From the NCBI GenBank assembly GCA_031292175.1, contig JARLHQ010000003.1:124001-188000 (forward strand): 64,000 nt of DNA, read 5' to 3'. Below the pieces are notes generated by a model that was not told the origin of the DNA, did not search any database, and saw only the letters and a list, made by a program, of their open reading frames with translations. The position numbers and the translations under genes are program-made. Origin of the DNA: Humidesulfovibrio sp. (GTDB taxonomy: Bacteria; Desulfobacterota; Desulfovibrionia; Desulfovibrionales; Desulfovibrionaceae). Below are positions 43,452-53,278 of this stretch, piece after piece (position 1 is the first letter of the stretch; each line of letters begins with the position of its first letter).

Positions 43452-44783
43452 ATGAGCCAGCCTTTCAAAGACGCGGTGGGTCTGTGCAAGACCATCATGC
43501 GCAACGGCTACGACGCCTACGTCATCAATGCGCGCCTGCAGAAGTCCTTCCTGGCCGAGGTCGGTTCGGAACTGGCCATGGACATCAGCACGGAGCTGGA
43601 TTTCGAAGGTTTGAAGCGTTTGTTCCCGACCATTGAAGTCTGCAACGCCGACGGCGTCGTCGGCTTCTTGCGCCAGGGCGAAGGCTGCTTTTTCTTCCAC
43701 CCGGCCGCGGTGGAGGACGGCGGCCACCCCGAGGAGTGCGTGGCCCGGCTCACCCCGCGCCTCTTGAAGCTTCTGCAGGAGAAGGGCGAAATCCCCATCT
43801 CCGCCGCATGCCCGTACCTGCCCGCGCCCCAGGAGCAGGACCATGGCCTGATGTTCGACAGCGGCGAGGTGCGCATCAAAGGCTTCCCGGATCAGGCCCT
43901 GAAGCGGGACTATCTGCTCGCCGTGCGCGTCATGCGCTTTGCCGCCAACTACCACCTGACCATCGAGCCCAATACCTGGCTGGCCATCATTCGGGGTGCG
44001 CGCCGCGTGTTGGACTATTGCCCCGTGTCCGACATCATGGACGAGTGGCGCAAGGTCGAGGCCGAGAACATGCACGCCTTCGTGCAACTGCTGCTGGAAT
44101 GCCAGATCCTGCACGGCCTGCTCCCGGAAATCGCCGCACTTGCGCGCGTGAAGCAGATCAAAAACCCGGAGGAGGGCGAGGAAACCGTTTTCGCCCACAC
44201 CATCCTGGTGATGCAGCACTACCCGGAAGTGTTGCCCTACGACTGGTACGGCACACTGGCCTGCATGTTCCACGACGTGGGCAAGCTGTATACGGCGGAG
44301 TACTCCGAAGGCCAGTGGAGCTTCCTGCAGCACCACCGCGTGGGCGCCAAGGTCACGCGGAAAATCTTGACCCGCTTGCACTTCCCGCCCGAGGACATCG
44401 ACCTCATCTGCACCCTGGTGCGCGATCACATGCGTCCGCACTTCATGCTCACGGACAAGGGCATGCGCCGGCTCAAGGCCATCGACGAGTACCCGCGCAT
44501 CCTGGAGATGGTCCGCGCGGACATCAAGGCCCGCAATGCCTCCTATCGCGAGTTCAACCACAACCTGAAAATGCTGGAGCGTGGCGACACGCCCGAGGAG
44601 GCCCTGGAGCCGTACCTCAATGGCCGCGACATCATGCTGGCCACGGGCCTGCAGCCCGGCCCCACTGTGGGCATGATCCGGGATGCGCTCCTGAAGGCCC
44701 AGATCGCGGGCGATGTCACGAATATCGAGGAAGCCAAGGCCTTTGTGGTGCGTTACGCGCGCGAGGAAGGCCTCGTGGGCTAG
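43452..44783 (+). CDS. HD-domain protein with degenerate CCA/poly(A) nucleotidyltransferase domain
   Basis: 443 residues from ATG 43452, with GGAGG upstream. The N terminus reads like the tRNA nucleotidyltransferase head domain (NGYDAYVINARLQKSFLAEV, then ELAMDISTELDFEGLKRLFP) but the Gly-Gly of motif A and the DxD pair are lost (INA, MDIS), so catalysis there is unlikely. The middle carries a complete HD phosphohydrolase core: HTILVMQHYPEVLP, CMFHDVGKLYTAEY, LQHHRVGAKVTRKIL and LVRDHMRPH. The C terminus (GLQPGPTVGMIRDALLKAQI) is the usual end of the family. It probably keeps an HD phosphodiesterase activity with an RNA-binding head. It closes the pyr region and ends with a strong terminator. 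Confidence 0.85.
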   Translation: MSQPFKDAVGLCKTIMRNGYDAYVINARLQKSFLAEVGSELAMDISTELDFEGLKRLFPTIEVCNADGVVGFLRQGEGCFFFHPAAVEDGGHPEECVARLTPRLLKLLQEKGEIPISAACPYLPAPQEQDHGLMFDSGEVRIKGFPDQALKRDYLLAVRVMRFAANYHLTIEPNTWLAIIRGARRVLDYCPVSDIMDEWRKVEAENMHAFVQLLLECQILHGLLPEIAALARVKQIKNPEEGEETVFAHTILVMQHYPEVLPYDWYGTLACMFHDVGKLYTAEYSEGQWSFLQHHRVGAKVTRKILTRLHFPPEDIDLICTLVRDHMRPHFMLTDKGMRRLKAIDEYPRILEMVRADIKARNASYREFNHNLKMLERGDTPEEALEPYLNGRDIMLATGLQPGPTVGMIRDALLKAQIAGDVTNIEEAKAFVVRYAREEGLVG

Positions 44784-44808
44784 CGTCCGCAGGGCACAAG
44801 GCGCAATC

Positions 44809-44850
44809 AAAGAGCGGCCGCGGGAGAAATCTCGCGGCCGCTCTTTATTT
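44809..44850 (+). terminator. Strong intrinsic terminator
   Basis: AAAGAGCGGCCGCG pairs with CGCGGCCGCTCTTT, extended inwards to about 18 pairs and capped by a GAAA tetraloop, followed by a T-rich run. It ends the pyrB-pyrC-HD transcript and faces the converging MFS gene. Confidence 0.93.
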
Positions 44851-44936
44851 GTGCCTATTGGTGTTTGTTGCTGTTGTTGCGGATGGCTGGGAACCTCCTA
44901 ACAGCAACGCATGCGGTTCAGTCCCTGGGCTGTCGG

Positions 44937-46163
44937 TTAGCCGCCGTGGCAGAGGCTCTGGCGGTCGCGCAGGGCTGGAAAGAGCCGCATCCAGACGACG
45001 ACCACAAGGAGGGTGCAGACACCGCCGAGGACCACGGCGGGCGCGGCGCCGAACCAGGCCGCGGTGACGCCGCTTTCGAACTCGCCCAGCTGGTTGGAGG
45101 TGCCGATGAATACGGAGTTCACGGCGCTCACCCGGCCGCGCATGGTGTCCGGGGTTTCCAGCTGCACCAGGGACGAGCGCACCACAACGCTGATCATGTC
45201 CGACGCGCCAAGGACGATAAGCGCGGCCAGGGACAGCGCGAAGCTGTGCGACAGGCCAAAAACGATGGTCGACAGGCCGAAGATGGCCACGGCCGCGAAC
45301 ATCTTGAGGCCTGCGGCGCGGGTCATGGGCACGCGTGCCAGGTACAACGACATGCTGAGCGCACCCACCGCCGGGGCCGCGCGCAAGAGGCCCAACCCCA
45401 GCGGGCCGACGTTCAGGATGTCGCGCGCGAAGAGGGGCAAGAGGGCCGTGGCCCCGCCGAGCAGCACGGAGAACAGGTCCAGCGAGATGGCTCCCAGGAC
45501 CTCGGACTTGCTCCTGATGTAGGCGATGCCGCCCAGGATGTAGCCGAGAGTCAGGGGCTCGCGCCGTCCGACCGGGCAGCTGGCGCGGATGCGGGAAAGC
45601 GTCACGATAGACAGCAGGAAGGCTGTGGCGCTGGTGATGTAGACCGTGGCCGCTCCGGCTGCGTACAACGCGCCGCCCAAGGCTGGGCCGATGATGATGC
45701 CAGTTTGCCGGGCCGAGGCGCTGAGGGCCAGGGCGCGCGGCAAAAGGCGCGTCTCCACGAGCGTGGGCAGATACGCGGACATGGTGGGGTGCACGAAGGC
45801 CCGTGCTCCACCCATGGCGGCCGCGCATACGAGCATGGCCGTCTCGGTGAGGCTGTGGGTCAGGCTGCCCAGGGCCAGGACCACGCAGACGCACAACAAC
45901 ACGCCTTGGCTGAGCATGACCACGCGGCGACGCTCGTATCGGTCGGCCACATGGCCCACCACCAGGGTGAGCAGAAACTGCGGCAGGAACTGGGCCAAGC
46001 CCACCAGTCCCAGGCTCAGGGCGCTGCGGGTCAGGTCGTATACCTGCCAGCCTACGGCTACTGTGAGCATGTTGTAGGCGAAAAAGTCAGCTGTCTGGGC
46101 ACTGACAAAATGGGGGAATGGGGTGTTGCGCAGGCTTGCTGCCTGCGACGGCGACTGGTCCAT
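44937..46163 (-). CDS. MFS transporter (MFS_3/EntS-like)
   Basis: 408 residues with about 12 transmembrane helices and the intracellular signature GHVADRYERRRVVMLSQGVL between helices 2 and 3. The family exports siderophores, drugs and other small molecules by proton antiport (EntS-like). Other parts: PTMSAYLPTLVETRLLPRAL and RGRVSAVNSVFIGTSNQLGE, typical of PF05977. It is the last gene of a minus-strand run copA-copZ-MFS; the 123-base gap after copZ has no terminator, so co-expression with copper export is possible but its substrate is unknown. Confidence 0.85.
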   Translation of the reverse strand: MDQSPSQAASLRNTPFPHFVSAQTADFFAYNMLTVAVGWQVYDLTRSALSLGLVGLAQFLPQFLLTLVVGHVADRYERRRVVMLSQGVLLCVCVVLALGSLTHSLTETAMLVCAAAMGGARAFVHPTMSAYLPTLVETRLLPRALALSASARQTGIIIGPALGGALYAAGAATVYITSATAFLLSIVTLSRIRASCPVGRREPLTLGYILGGIAYIRSKSEVLGAISLDLFSVLLGGATALLPLFARDILNVGPLGLGLLRAAPAVGALSMSLYLARVPMTRAAGLKMFAAVAIFGLSTIVFGLSHSFALSLAALIVLGASDMISVVVRSSLVQLETPDTMRGRVSAVNSVFIGTSNQLGEFESGVTAAWFGAAPAVVLGGVCTLLVVVVWMRLFPALRDRQSLCHGG

Positions 46164-46286
46164 GGGGGGCCCTCCGGGGTGGCGGAGCGCAACCTACGCG
46201 CATCGGGCCCGGGCATCAAGACGACCGACGGGGCCGGGCGGACAGCCAGCCGTGTCCACCCGGTCCCGTCGGCCGGTCCGGGGCCT

Positions 46287-46487
46287 TTAGGCCACCACCT
46301 CGAATCCGATCTTTTCGATAGCCTTTTTGACCACAGCCGGGTCGAGCGGTTGGGCGGCGTCAAAGCTGGCCGTGCCGGTGAGCAGGTCGACGTTGACATT
46401 GGTCACGCCGGGCAGCGACTCCAGGGTCTTGGTCACAGACATGCGGCAGTGGTTGCAGGTCATGCCTTTCACGTTGATGCTGGGCAT
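46287..46487 (-). CDS. copZ: Copper chaperone (HMA domain)
   Basis: 66 residues. The single HMA fold starts with the copper-binding loop GMTCNHC, and the strand-helix order (MSVTKTLESLPGVTNVNVDL, LDPAVVKKAIEKIGFEV) is full length. It carries Cu(I) to CopA in the cytoplasm. The ribosome site AAAGGAGGTCC upstream of ATG 46487 is an almost perfect anti-SD match, implying high translation. It lies 21 bases after copA, so the pair is translated as one unit. Confidence 0.92.
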   Translation of the reverse strand: MPSINVKGMTCNHCRMSVTKTLESLPGVTNVNVDLLTGTASFDAAQPLDPAVVKKAIEKIGFEVVA

Positions 46488-46508
46488 AGGGGGACCTCCT
46501 TTCGCGGG

Positions 46509-49037
46509 TTATGGTTGGAAGAAGCGCAGGCGCAGGGCGTTGCCCACCACGGTGACGGAACTGAGGCCCATGGCGGTGCCCGCGAGCACGGGGTTCAGCG
46601 TGGGGCCGCCGAAAAGGTACAGAAGCCCGGCGGCCACGGGGATGCCGATGGAGTTGAAGGCGAAGGCCCAAAACAGGTTCTGGCGGATGTTTGTCATGGC
46701 CGCGCGGGAGAGCGCCAGCGCCGTGAGCACGCCGGAGAGGCCGCCGGAGAGCAGCACCATGTCCCCGCTCTCCACCGCCGCGTCGATGCCCGAGCCCATG
46801 GCCAGGCCCACGTCCGCACCTGCCAGGGCCGGGGCGTCATTGATGCCGTCGCCCACCATGATGACGGACTTGCCCGTGCCCGCGAATTCGGTGCGCAGCC
46901 GTTCCACCGCCTCAGCCTTGCCATCGGGCAGCACTCCGGCCACGATGTCCGTCACCCCGGCGCGCGCGGCGATGGCCTTGGCCGTGCGCTCGTTGTCGCC
47001 GGTCAGCATCACCAGACGCAAGCCCTGGGCCTTGAGCCTGGCGAGGACGTCCACGGTCTCGGGCCGCAGTTGGTCGGCAACGCCCAGCACGGCGGCGGGC
47101 TGGGCGTCCACCTCCAGGCACAGCGGGGTCTGGCCCGCGTCGGCCATGCGCGTCACGGCTTCGCCCAAGGGGCCCTCGGCAAAGGCCATCCCGGCGAAGG
47201 CCGCATTGCCCAGGCGCACCGTGTGGCCGGAAACCTGGGCCTCAATGCCCTGGCCGGGCAGGGCCTGGAAGGAGTCTGGCGTGGAAATGGCGACGCCGCG
47301 CGACGCGGCTCCGGCCAGCACGGCCTGGGCCAGCGGGTGCTCGGAGCGGCTTTCGGCCCCGGCGGCCAGGGCGAGGAGCTCGGCCTCGGCCAGGCCTGTG
47401 CCGGGCGCGACGACGACCTCCACCAGTTCCGGCCGGCCGTGGGTCAGGGTACCCGTCTTGTCGAAGATGACGACGCCCGCCTTGCCGGCGGCCTGCAGGG
47501 CCTCGCCGCTCTTGATGAGCACGCCGAGCTGCGCGCCGCGTCCGGTGGCGACCATGATGGACATGGGCGTGGCCAGGCCCATGGCGCACGGGCAGGCGAT
47601 GACCAGCACCGCCGTGAAGATCTTGAGGGCGAAGGGCGCGCCCGCGCCGTGCAAAAGCCAGCCCAGGCCCGCGAACAGGGCGATGGCCATGACCGTGGGC
47701 ACAAACACCGCGCTGATGCGGTCCGCCAGATTGGCGATGGGCGCCTTGGAGCCCTGCGCCTGCTGCACCATATCCACGATGCGCGCGAGCATGGTGTCCT
47801 CGCCGGTCTTGTCCGCGCGGATGGTCAGCGCGCCCGAGCCGTTGAGCGTTCCGGCCGCCACACGGTCGCCGGGGCCCTTGGCGCACGGCAGGCTCTCGCC
47901 CGTGAGCATGCTCTCGTCCACGCCGCCCGCGCCCGTCAGCACCGTGCCGTCCACCGGGATGCGTTCGCCGGGGCGCACGAGGGCCACATCGCCGGGAATG
48001 ACCTCGGCGGCGGGCACCTTGACCTCCTTCGGTCCGAGTTGGCCCTTCTCTGGGGCTGCCGGACGGATGACCGTGACCGTTTCCGGCGCAAGGGACAAGA
48101 GCGCGCGCACCGCACCCGTGGTCTTGAGCCGGCTGCGCGCTTCCAGGTACTTGCCGAGGGAGATCATGGTCAGCAGCACGGCTACGGACTCGTAATACAG
48201 GTCGTGGGCGCGCAGCATGGGCATGTCGCCCAGCAGGATGAGCAGGGTGTTCCAGAAGCTGTGCAGAAAGGCCGCGCCCGTGCCCACGGCCACCAGGGTG
48301 TCCATGCTGGGGGCCTTGTGCAACAGAGCCGGAACGCCGCGCAAATAGAACCCGCGCCCGGCCCAGAGCACGGGCAGGGTGAGGGCCAGCTGCGCGCAGG
48401 CGAAGGCCGCCGGGCTCAGCTCCGGGCTCAGGAAGCCTGGCAGGGGCAGGCCGATCATGTGGCCCATGGACAGCAGGAGCAGCGGCAGGGAAAAGCCGAA
48501 GGCCGGAATAAGCTCGCGCTTCTGCGCCCGCAGGCGCTTCTCGGCGTCGCGGCGGCGTTCCTCGAACTGCGCGGCCGAGCGCGACACGATCTGGGCGCCG
48601 TACCCGGCGTCGGCGATGAGCTGGATGAGCGCCGAGGGCCGTACCGCGCGCGGGTCGTAGACCACGTTCGCGCTCTCCATGGCCAGATTCACGGCTGCCT
48701 CGCGCACGCCGTCCGCAGCCTTCAGCACGCGTTCAATGCGCGCCGCGCAGGCCGCGCAGGTCATGCCTGTCAACGCCAGGTGCAGGTTGGCGGCGTCCGG
48801 GGCGTTGGCCTCGGCCGTCTCAAACAAGGCTTCAAATCCGGCGTCGGCGATGGCTTGCGCCATGTCGGCCGTATTGTCGCGGTCCGGGTCGTAGGCCACT
48901 TCCAGGCTTTCGGCCGCCAGGCTTACGTCTGCGCGGGCCACGCCCTCCCGCCCGCGCAGGATGCGTTCGATGCGCGAGGAACAGGCCGCGCAGTGCATGC
49001 CCTTGATGCGGGCACGGGCGAGAATTTCTTGGGCCAT
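46509..49037 (-). CDS. copA: Cu(I)-exporting P-type ATPase
   Basis: 842 residues from ATG 49037 (MAQEIL), with AGGAGG five bases upstream. Two N-terminal HMA domains (GMHCAACSS near residue 13 and GMTCAACAA near 90) bind Cu(I). About eight membrane helices follow; the transport helix holds the ion motif [20 protein letters not shown], and the catalytic loops are present: TGES in the actuator, [16 protein letters not shown] with the phosphorylated Asp, and the hinge [20 protein letters not shown]. It exports copper to the periplasm. It is divergent from the histidine kinase; an inverted repeat in the 199-base gap may be its operator. Confidence 0.95.
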   Translation of the reverse strand: MAQEILARARIKGMHCAACSSRIERILRGREGVARADVSLAAESLEVAYDPDRDNTADMAQAIADAGFEALFETAEANAPDAANLHLALTGMTCAACAARIERVLKAADGVREAAVNLAMESANVVYDPRAVRPSALIQLIADAGYGAQIVSRSAAQFEERRRDAEKRLRAQKRELIPAFGFSLPLLLLSMGHMIGLPLPGFLSPELSPAAFACAQLALTLPVLWAGRGFYLRGVPALLHKAPSMDTLVAVGTGAAFLHSFWNTLLILLGDMPMLRAHDLYYESVAVLLTMISLGKYLEARSRLKTTGAVRALLSLAPETVTVIRPAAPEKGQLGPKEVKVPAAEVIPGDVALVRPGERIPVDGTVLTGAGGVDESMLTGESLPCAKGPGDRVAAGTLNGSGALTIRADKTGEDTMLARIVDMVQQAQGSKAPIANLADRISAVFVPTVMAIALFAGLGWLLHGAGAPFALKIFTAVLVIACPCAMGLATPMSIMVATGRGAQLGVLIKSGEALQAAGKAGVVIFDKTGTLTHGRPELVEVVVAPGTGLAEAELLALAAGAESRSEHPLAQAVLAGAASRGVAISTPDSFQALPGQGIEAQVSGHTVRLGNAAFAGMAFAEGPLGEAVTRMADAGQTPLCLEVDAQPAAVLGVADQLRPETVDVLARLKAQGLRLVMLTGDNERTAKAIAARAGVTDIVAGVLPDGKAEAVERLRTEFAGTGKSVIMVGDGINDAPALAGADVGLAMGSGIDAAVESGDMVLLSGGLSGVLTALALSRAAMTNIRQNLFWAFAFNSIGIPVAAGLLYLFGGPTLNPVLAGTAMGLSSVTVVGNALRLRFFQP

Positions 49038-49086
49038 AAAACCTCCTGCCGGGGCTGACGACACCCCGAAGGCAAAGGTAATGCCT

Positions 49087-49106
49087 GGGCTTTGCGTGTA
49101 AAGCCC
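49087..49106. promoter_or_regulatory. Inverted repeat, possible metalloregulator operator
   Basis: GGGCTTT-GCGTGT-AAAGCCC: seven-base arms around a six-base spacer, 50 bases upstream of the copA start and between copA and the divergent kinase. It fits the size of a MerR-type or CsoR-type operator, though the base sequence is not a known consensus. Confidence 0.35.
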
Positions 49107-49236
49107 CAGCTATGACGATTTGTATCCCCGGACGGTGGCGGCCGCAAGCGCTGCCCGAGCGGGCGGTTTGCTCCGGCATTGCCTCTTGCTGGCGGCTTTG
49201 ATAGGCATACCCTAGCGCAGAAAGCCAGGAGGACCA

Positions 49237-51555
49237 GTGCCGCAACCCAGTACCCGGAAGCCGGCGACAGCTGGCGGGAGCCATCCGCTCTTGCCGTTTT
49301 GCGCGCTGTTGGTGTTTGCCGCCTTGGGCGTGCTGGCATTACGGGCGGACGGCGGTGCTTCGCCCGGCTCGCACAGGTTCCTGTTTCTGCTTGGGCTGGC
49401 CCTCGTCCTGACTTTGATCCCGACGTTGATCCTGGCGCTGGTCCTGCGCCGGGCCAGACGCCGCCTGCGCCTTCTGGAGCACGCGGAGCAGGGCCGCGCC
49501 CAGGCGAATCTGGCCGGGGTGCTGCGCGCCGCGAACCGCATTTCCATCATCGCCACTGACGCCCTGGGCGTCATCCAGGTGTTCAATGCCGGGGCCGAGC
49601 ATATCCTGGGCTACCAAGCCGGAGAGCTGGTCGGCAAGGGCACGCCGGAGTCCTTCCACCTGCCCGCGGAACTCGAGGCTTACGCGCGGGAGCTTACGGA
49701 GCGCCTGGGCCGTCCGGTCCGGGGGTTCGAGGTCTTCGTGGTCCAGGTTCGGGAGAACGGGCCCGAGGGCTACGACCGCCGGGAGTGGACCTATGTGCGC
49801 AAGGACGGGCGGCACGTGCCGGTGGAGCTCACCGTGACGGGCGTCTATTCCGAAGCGGGCGAGCTGGAAGGCTTCCTGGGCGTGGGGCAGGACCTCTCCG
49901 TGCGCAAGGCCCTGGAGGCCGATCTGCGCCAGGCGCAACTGAGTGTGGATTCCGCTAGCGATATGATTCTGTGGGGCCGCATTGAGGACGGGCGCATCAC
50001 ATATGCCAACCAGGCGGCCAGCGTGGTTCTGGGCTACACGCGCGAGGAGCTGCTGGCCATGACCGCGTTTGATCTCAACCCGGCGCGGACCCAGGAGAAC
50101 TGGCGCGATCATTGCCAGGCCCTGCGCGCCCAGGGGCACATCACGGCCGAGATGAACTTCCGGCGCCGGGACGGGAGCCTGATCCCCGTGGAAAGCGCCT
50201 TTTCCCTGGTGGAGCACGGGGGTGTGGAATATTCTTTGGGCATTGTGCGCGACATCGCCAAGCGCAAGGTCGCAGAAGAACGCCTCCAGCTTGAAACGCG
50301 CCTGAACCGTAGCTTGGCTGAGGCCGCCCGCACGCTTCTCGCCGCCGCGCCGGACATGAACGAGGTTGCCGGGTTGCTGCTCGGCCGAGCCCGTGAACTT
50401 ACCGGCAGCCGCCACGGCTATGTGGCCTTCTTTGACCAGCAGGCCGATGGGATGCGGCCGTGCGTCATGAGCGCCATGATGAGCAGCGGAGAATGCGCTT
50501 TGAACAAGCTGTCCAGCTCTTTCCAGACGGAGCCTGGCGGCGGGTGCCGGGGACTCTGGGGCCATAGCCTGAACATGCGCCTAGGTTTTTTCGAGAACAA
50601 TCCCGAGGCCCATCCCAGCGCCATTGGCCTTCCGGAGGGGCATATCCGCATCGAGCAGCTGCTCACCGTGCCCGCCCTGAGCAAGGGCCGTCTGGTGGGG
50701 CAGATCGCCCTGGCCAATCCAGGCCGTGACTACACTCAGACGGACCTGGACACCGTGGCCTCCCTGGCCGACATCTTCGCCCTGGGTGCGGAGCAGGTCC
50801 TTTCCCAGCGCGACCTCCTGGCCGCGAAAGAGGAGGCCGAGAGTTCCAGCCGGGCCAAAAGCGATTTTCTGACCAACATGACCCATGAGGTGCGCACGCC
50901 GCTCAACGGTGTTCTGGGGATGCTTCAGGTGCTGCAGAGCACCGGGCTGAACCCCGACCAGCAGGAATACGCCAATGTGGCCCTGGAGTCCGCGGAACGC
51001 TTGAATCAGCTGTTGAGCAATGTCATCGAGTACGCGCGCCTGGACGCCTTCAAGGGCGAGGGCGAATGTCTGCTCTTTCCCCCCACGGACCTGCTCAACG
51101 CGCTACGCGCCGTGTATGAACCGCAAGCCCGGGCCAAAGGGCTCGACTTTCGCCTGGAGTCCGCACCCGGCCTGCCGGAACTGGTGCGCACCGACCCCCA
51201 GGCCCTGCGCCAGATTTTGACCAAGCTGCTGGACAATGCCATCAAATTCACTCGCGTTGGCCATGTCGGCCTGGGCGCCGCGCGGGATCCGCACAATGCG
51301 GAAGCGCTCGTCTTTCGCGTGGAGGACAGCGGCATCGGCATCCCGCTGGAAAAGCGCGAGCAAATCTTTGAAGCCTTTGTTCAGGCCGACGCGAGCATCA
51401 CCCGCACCTTTGGCGGCGCCGGGCTTGGCCTGGCCATCGCCCGCAGGCAGGCCCGGTGCATGGGGGGGACCCTGGAGGTCCAGGACCGTCCTGGCGGCGG
51501 CACCGTCATGCTCTTGACTATTCCCGCGGACTGCTCCACACAAACTCCCGCGTGA
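49237..51555 (+). CDS. PAS-PAS-GAF sensor histidine kinase
   Basis: 772 residues from GTG 49237, with AGGAGG before it. Two N-terminal membrane helices (LLPFCALLVFAALGVLAL and FLFLLGLALVLTLIPTLILA) bracket a short periplasmic loop. Then PAS 1 (IIATDALGVIQVFNAGAEHI), PAS 2 (DGRITYANQAASVVLGYTRE), a GAF domain around residues 370-530 with several Cys, HisKA (LTNMTHEVRTPLNGVLGMLQ, phosphorylated His550) and HATPase (LTKLLDNAIKFT, EDSGIGIP, TFGGAGLGLAIARR). No response regulator is adjacent, so it is an orphan. A link with copper is suggested only by position. Confidence 0.88.
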   Translation: MPQPSTRKPATAGGSHPLLPFCALLVFAALGVLALRADGGASPGSHRFLFLLGLALVLTLIPTLILALVLRRARRRLRLLEHAEQGRAQANLAGVLRAANRISIIATDALGVIQVFNAGAEHILGYQAGELVGKGTPESFHLPAELEAYARELTERLGRPVRGFEVFVVQVRENGPEGYDRREWTYVRKDGRHVPVELTVTGVYSEAGELEGFLGVGQDLSVRKALEADLRQAQLSVDSASDMILWGRIEDGRITYANQAASVVLGYTREELLAMTAFDLNPARTQENWRDHCQALRAQGHITAEMNFRRRDGSLIPVESAFSLVEHGGVEYSLGIVRDIAKRKVAEERLQLETRLNRSLAEAARTLLAAAPDMNEVAGLLLGRARELTGSRHGYVAFFDQQADGMRPCVMSAMMSSGECALNKLSSSFQTEPGGGCRGLWGHSLNMRLGFFENNPEAHPSAIGLPEGHIRIEQLLTVPALSKGRLVGQIALANPGRDYTQTDLDTVASLADIFALGAEQVLSQRDLLAAKEEAESSSRAKSDFLTNMTHEVRTPLNGVLGMLQVLQSTGLNPDQQEYANVALESAERLNQLLSNVIEYARLDAFKGEGECLLFPPTDLLNALRAVYEPQARAKGLDFRLESAPGLPELVRTDPQALRQILTKLLDNAIKFTRVGHVGLGAARDPHNAEALVFRVEDSGIGIPLEKREQIFEAFVQADASITRTFGGAGLGLAIARRQARCMGGTLEVQDRPGGGTVMLLTIPADCSTQTPA

Positions 51556-51677
51556 CGGCCCGCCCAAGGCCGATTCCCGAACATTGGAACAGACCTTGCT
51601 TGAGTGGCTTCGGGGGACGCAGTGAAACGCGACCGACGCTCGGCAAGAACATCTCTCGCGTCCTCAAGGAGATTCCC

Positions 51678-52172
51678 ATGACCCGGCACCTCTCCATCGC
51701 CGTGTTGCTGGCCCTGGCCGCGGCTCTGGTCTGCTCCCTGGCCGCCCTGGCCGCACAAGCCAGTGAACTGCGCGCGCTCAAATGCTCCACCGGCACCGAA
51801 TACCGGGCCGAAGTCACCCGTATGATCGTCACGGATCAGGAATACCTGCGCCGGCTGGAAGCGCAAACGCGGCCTGTGGCCATGGTCACGGTCACCGCCT
51901 ATAACGCCGATCCCGCCCAGACGGACTCCGATCCGGACATCGCCGCCTCCATGCGCCACGTGCGGCCCGGCACCATCGCCGTGTCCCGCGATCTCTTCGA
52001 CAAGGGCTGGGTGTTCGGCAGAAAGGTGCGCATCGAAGGCATCGGCATCTTTGAGATCAACGACCTCATGGCCGCCCGGCACGACAACAGCGTCGACATC
52101 TTTATCGGCAGCAACCAGCAGTGCCTGGCCTTCGGCAAGCGTCATATCCGCGCCGCCTTGCTGAATATCTAG
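51678..52172 (+). CDS. Secreted 3D-domain (DPBB) protein
   Basis: 164 residues from ATG 51678 with AAGGAG upstream. A signal peptide (LSIAVLLALAAALVCSLAAL, cleavage near AQASE) is followed by a 3D domain, the small double-psi barrel named after its three conserved Asp residues: VTVTAYNADPAQTDSDPDIA, RHVRPGTIAVSRDLF, and GIFEINDLMAARHDNSVDIF. The family is found in lytic transglycosylases and cell-wall-associated proteins, so the product probably acts on or binds peptidoglycan. Only the one domain is present. It follows the histidine kinase by 122 bases. Confidence 0.8.
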   Translation: MTRHLSIAVLLALAAALVCSLAALAAQASELRALKCSTGTEYRAEVTRMIVTDQEYLRRLEAQTRPVAMVTVTAYNADPAQTDSDPDIAASMRHVRPGTIAVSRDLFDKGWVFGRKVRIEGIGIFEINDLMAARHDNSVDIFIGSNQQCLAFGKRHIRAALLNI

Positions 52173-52337
52173 GACGCCGGCACGAGCGCCATTTTTGGCG
52201 GCCTTTGCGTTGGGACAGGTCCTCAAGAAAAATACGGACCCAAGAATCTTTTTCTCCCAAGCCCTTCCGCGTGATATACGGGGGGCTGTGGGAAATCCTT
52301 TCGCCCAGGAAATGGTTTCTTTTCCCTCTGTCCCCAC

Positions 52338-52811
52338 TCAACCCTTTTCATACTCTGCCGAATCCAGCAGGATAGTCACCGGCCCCCAATTGATGAAGTC
52401 GAGGCGCATCTCCGCGCCAAACACGCCCTGGGCGAAGGGGCCGGGACACTGCGCGGCGAAATCGGCGGCGAGGTGGTCGTAGAGGCTGCGGGCTAGGTCC
52501 GGCGCCGCGGCGTTGGAGAAGGAGGGCCGCCTGCCCCGGCGGGTATCGGCGTAGAGGGTGAACTGCGACACGAGCAGCAGGCCGCCGGAGGTTTCGCGCA
52601 GGCTCAGGTTCAGCTTGCCCTCGTTGTCGGGAAAGACGCGCAGATCGAGGACCTTGGCGCAGAGGGTGTCCCACAGGCGTGAGCCCGGCAGCTCCGGGCC
52701 GTCCGCCTTGCCGAATCCGACCAGGACCAGCAGGCCCTGGCCGATCTCGCCCACGCGTTGGCCCTCAATGTCCACGGCGGCATGGGTGACGCGCTGGAGC
52801 AGCAGGCGCAC
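52338..52811 (-). CDS. dtd: D-aminoacyl-tRNA deacylase
   Basis: 157 residues, probably from GTG 52811. Hydrolyses D-amino acids from tRNA, protecting translation. Typical text: LLLQRVTHAAVDIEGQRVGE near the start, the catalytic loop LLLVSQFTLYADTRRGRRPS, and the cross-subunit Gly-cisPro motif NWGPVTILLD, here with Trp where Asp is common. Length and all motifs fit. It follows queD by three bases, so the two genes are translated as an operon. Confidence 0.93.
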   Translation of the reverse strand: MRLLLQRVTHAAVDIEGQRVGEIGQGLLVLVGFGKADGPELPGSRLWDTLCAKVLDLRVFPDNEGKLNLSLRETSGGLLLVSQFTLYADTRRGRRPSFSNAAAPDLARSLYDHLAADFAAQCPGPFAQGVFGAEMRLDFINWGPVTILLDSAEYEKG

Positions 52812-52814
52812 GGC

Positions 52815-53204
52815 CTAGTCCTCAAAATACGTGGCGCGCGAGGTGCCTTTCTCGGACACGCTGACGCTTTTGAGCCGCGCTTGGGGCGCGAGCTGGGCCA
52901 GCCGGTCCTTGAGGTCCAGGTAAAGGTGCCGGGCGATGTTCTCGCTGGACGGGTTGTGCTGGCTGAAGGCGGGCAGGTCGTTCAGGTGCACGTGGTCCAA
53001 TTGATCCACTGCCTCGCGGGTCAGGCGCTTCAGGTCGCCGAAGTCCACCAGAATCTCCACGGCGGGATCGAGGGTTTCGCCCTCCACCTCAACGTTGACG
53101 CCGAAGTTGTGGCCGTGCAGATGCTCGCACTTGCCATTGTAGTTGCGCAACTGGTGCGAGGCGCAAAAGGCCTCGTCGATGGTGAGCCGCCATTTTCCGG
53201 CCAT
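52815..53204 (-). CDS. queD: 6-carboxy-tetrahydropterin synthase (QueD)
   Basis: 129 residues from ATG 53204 (MAGKWRL), with GGAGG upstream. Converts 7,8-dihydroneopterin triphosphate to the queuosine precursor. Zinc is held by the His of FCASHQL and the HxH of LHGHNFGV; the catalytic Cys lies in NGKCEHLHGH; the Asp-His pair is in LDHVHLND and the closing Glu in SVSEKGTSRATY. It shares the family with eukaryotic PTPS but has the short bacterial form. Queuosine synthesis also has queA in this window at 12-13 kb. Confidence 0.93.
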   Translation of the reverse strand: MAGKWRLTIDEAFCASHQLRNYNGKCEHLHGHNFGVNVEVEGETLDPAVEILVDFGDLKRLTREAVDQLDHVHLNDLPAFSQHNPSSENIARHLYLDLKDRLAQLAPQARLKSVSVSEKGTSRATYFED

Positions 53205-53247
53205 GAATCCTCCGTTTCGCTGATGTGGGCCCTGCGCGAGCGTGGCT

Positions 53248-53278
53248 AGGATATTGGCGCTGTCCGTGGTTTTGTCAA
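53248..53278 (-). promoter_or_regulatory. Promoter of the queD-dtd operon
   Basis: On the minus strand TTGACA at 53273-53278 is a perfect -35; downstream, AATATC (17-base gap) or TATCCT (19-base gap) could be the -10. It lies about 45-70 bases before the queD start and fits a sigma-70 promoter. Confidence 0.45.

Noticed and set aside
44865-49058. A 1397-residue open frame on the plus strand opposite the MFS and copper genes.
   Set aside because: It is the antisense shadow of copA, copZ and the MFS gene; its Gly/His/Gln-rich text has no domain, while the minus-strand genes have full motifs.
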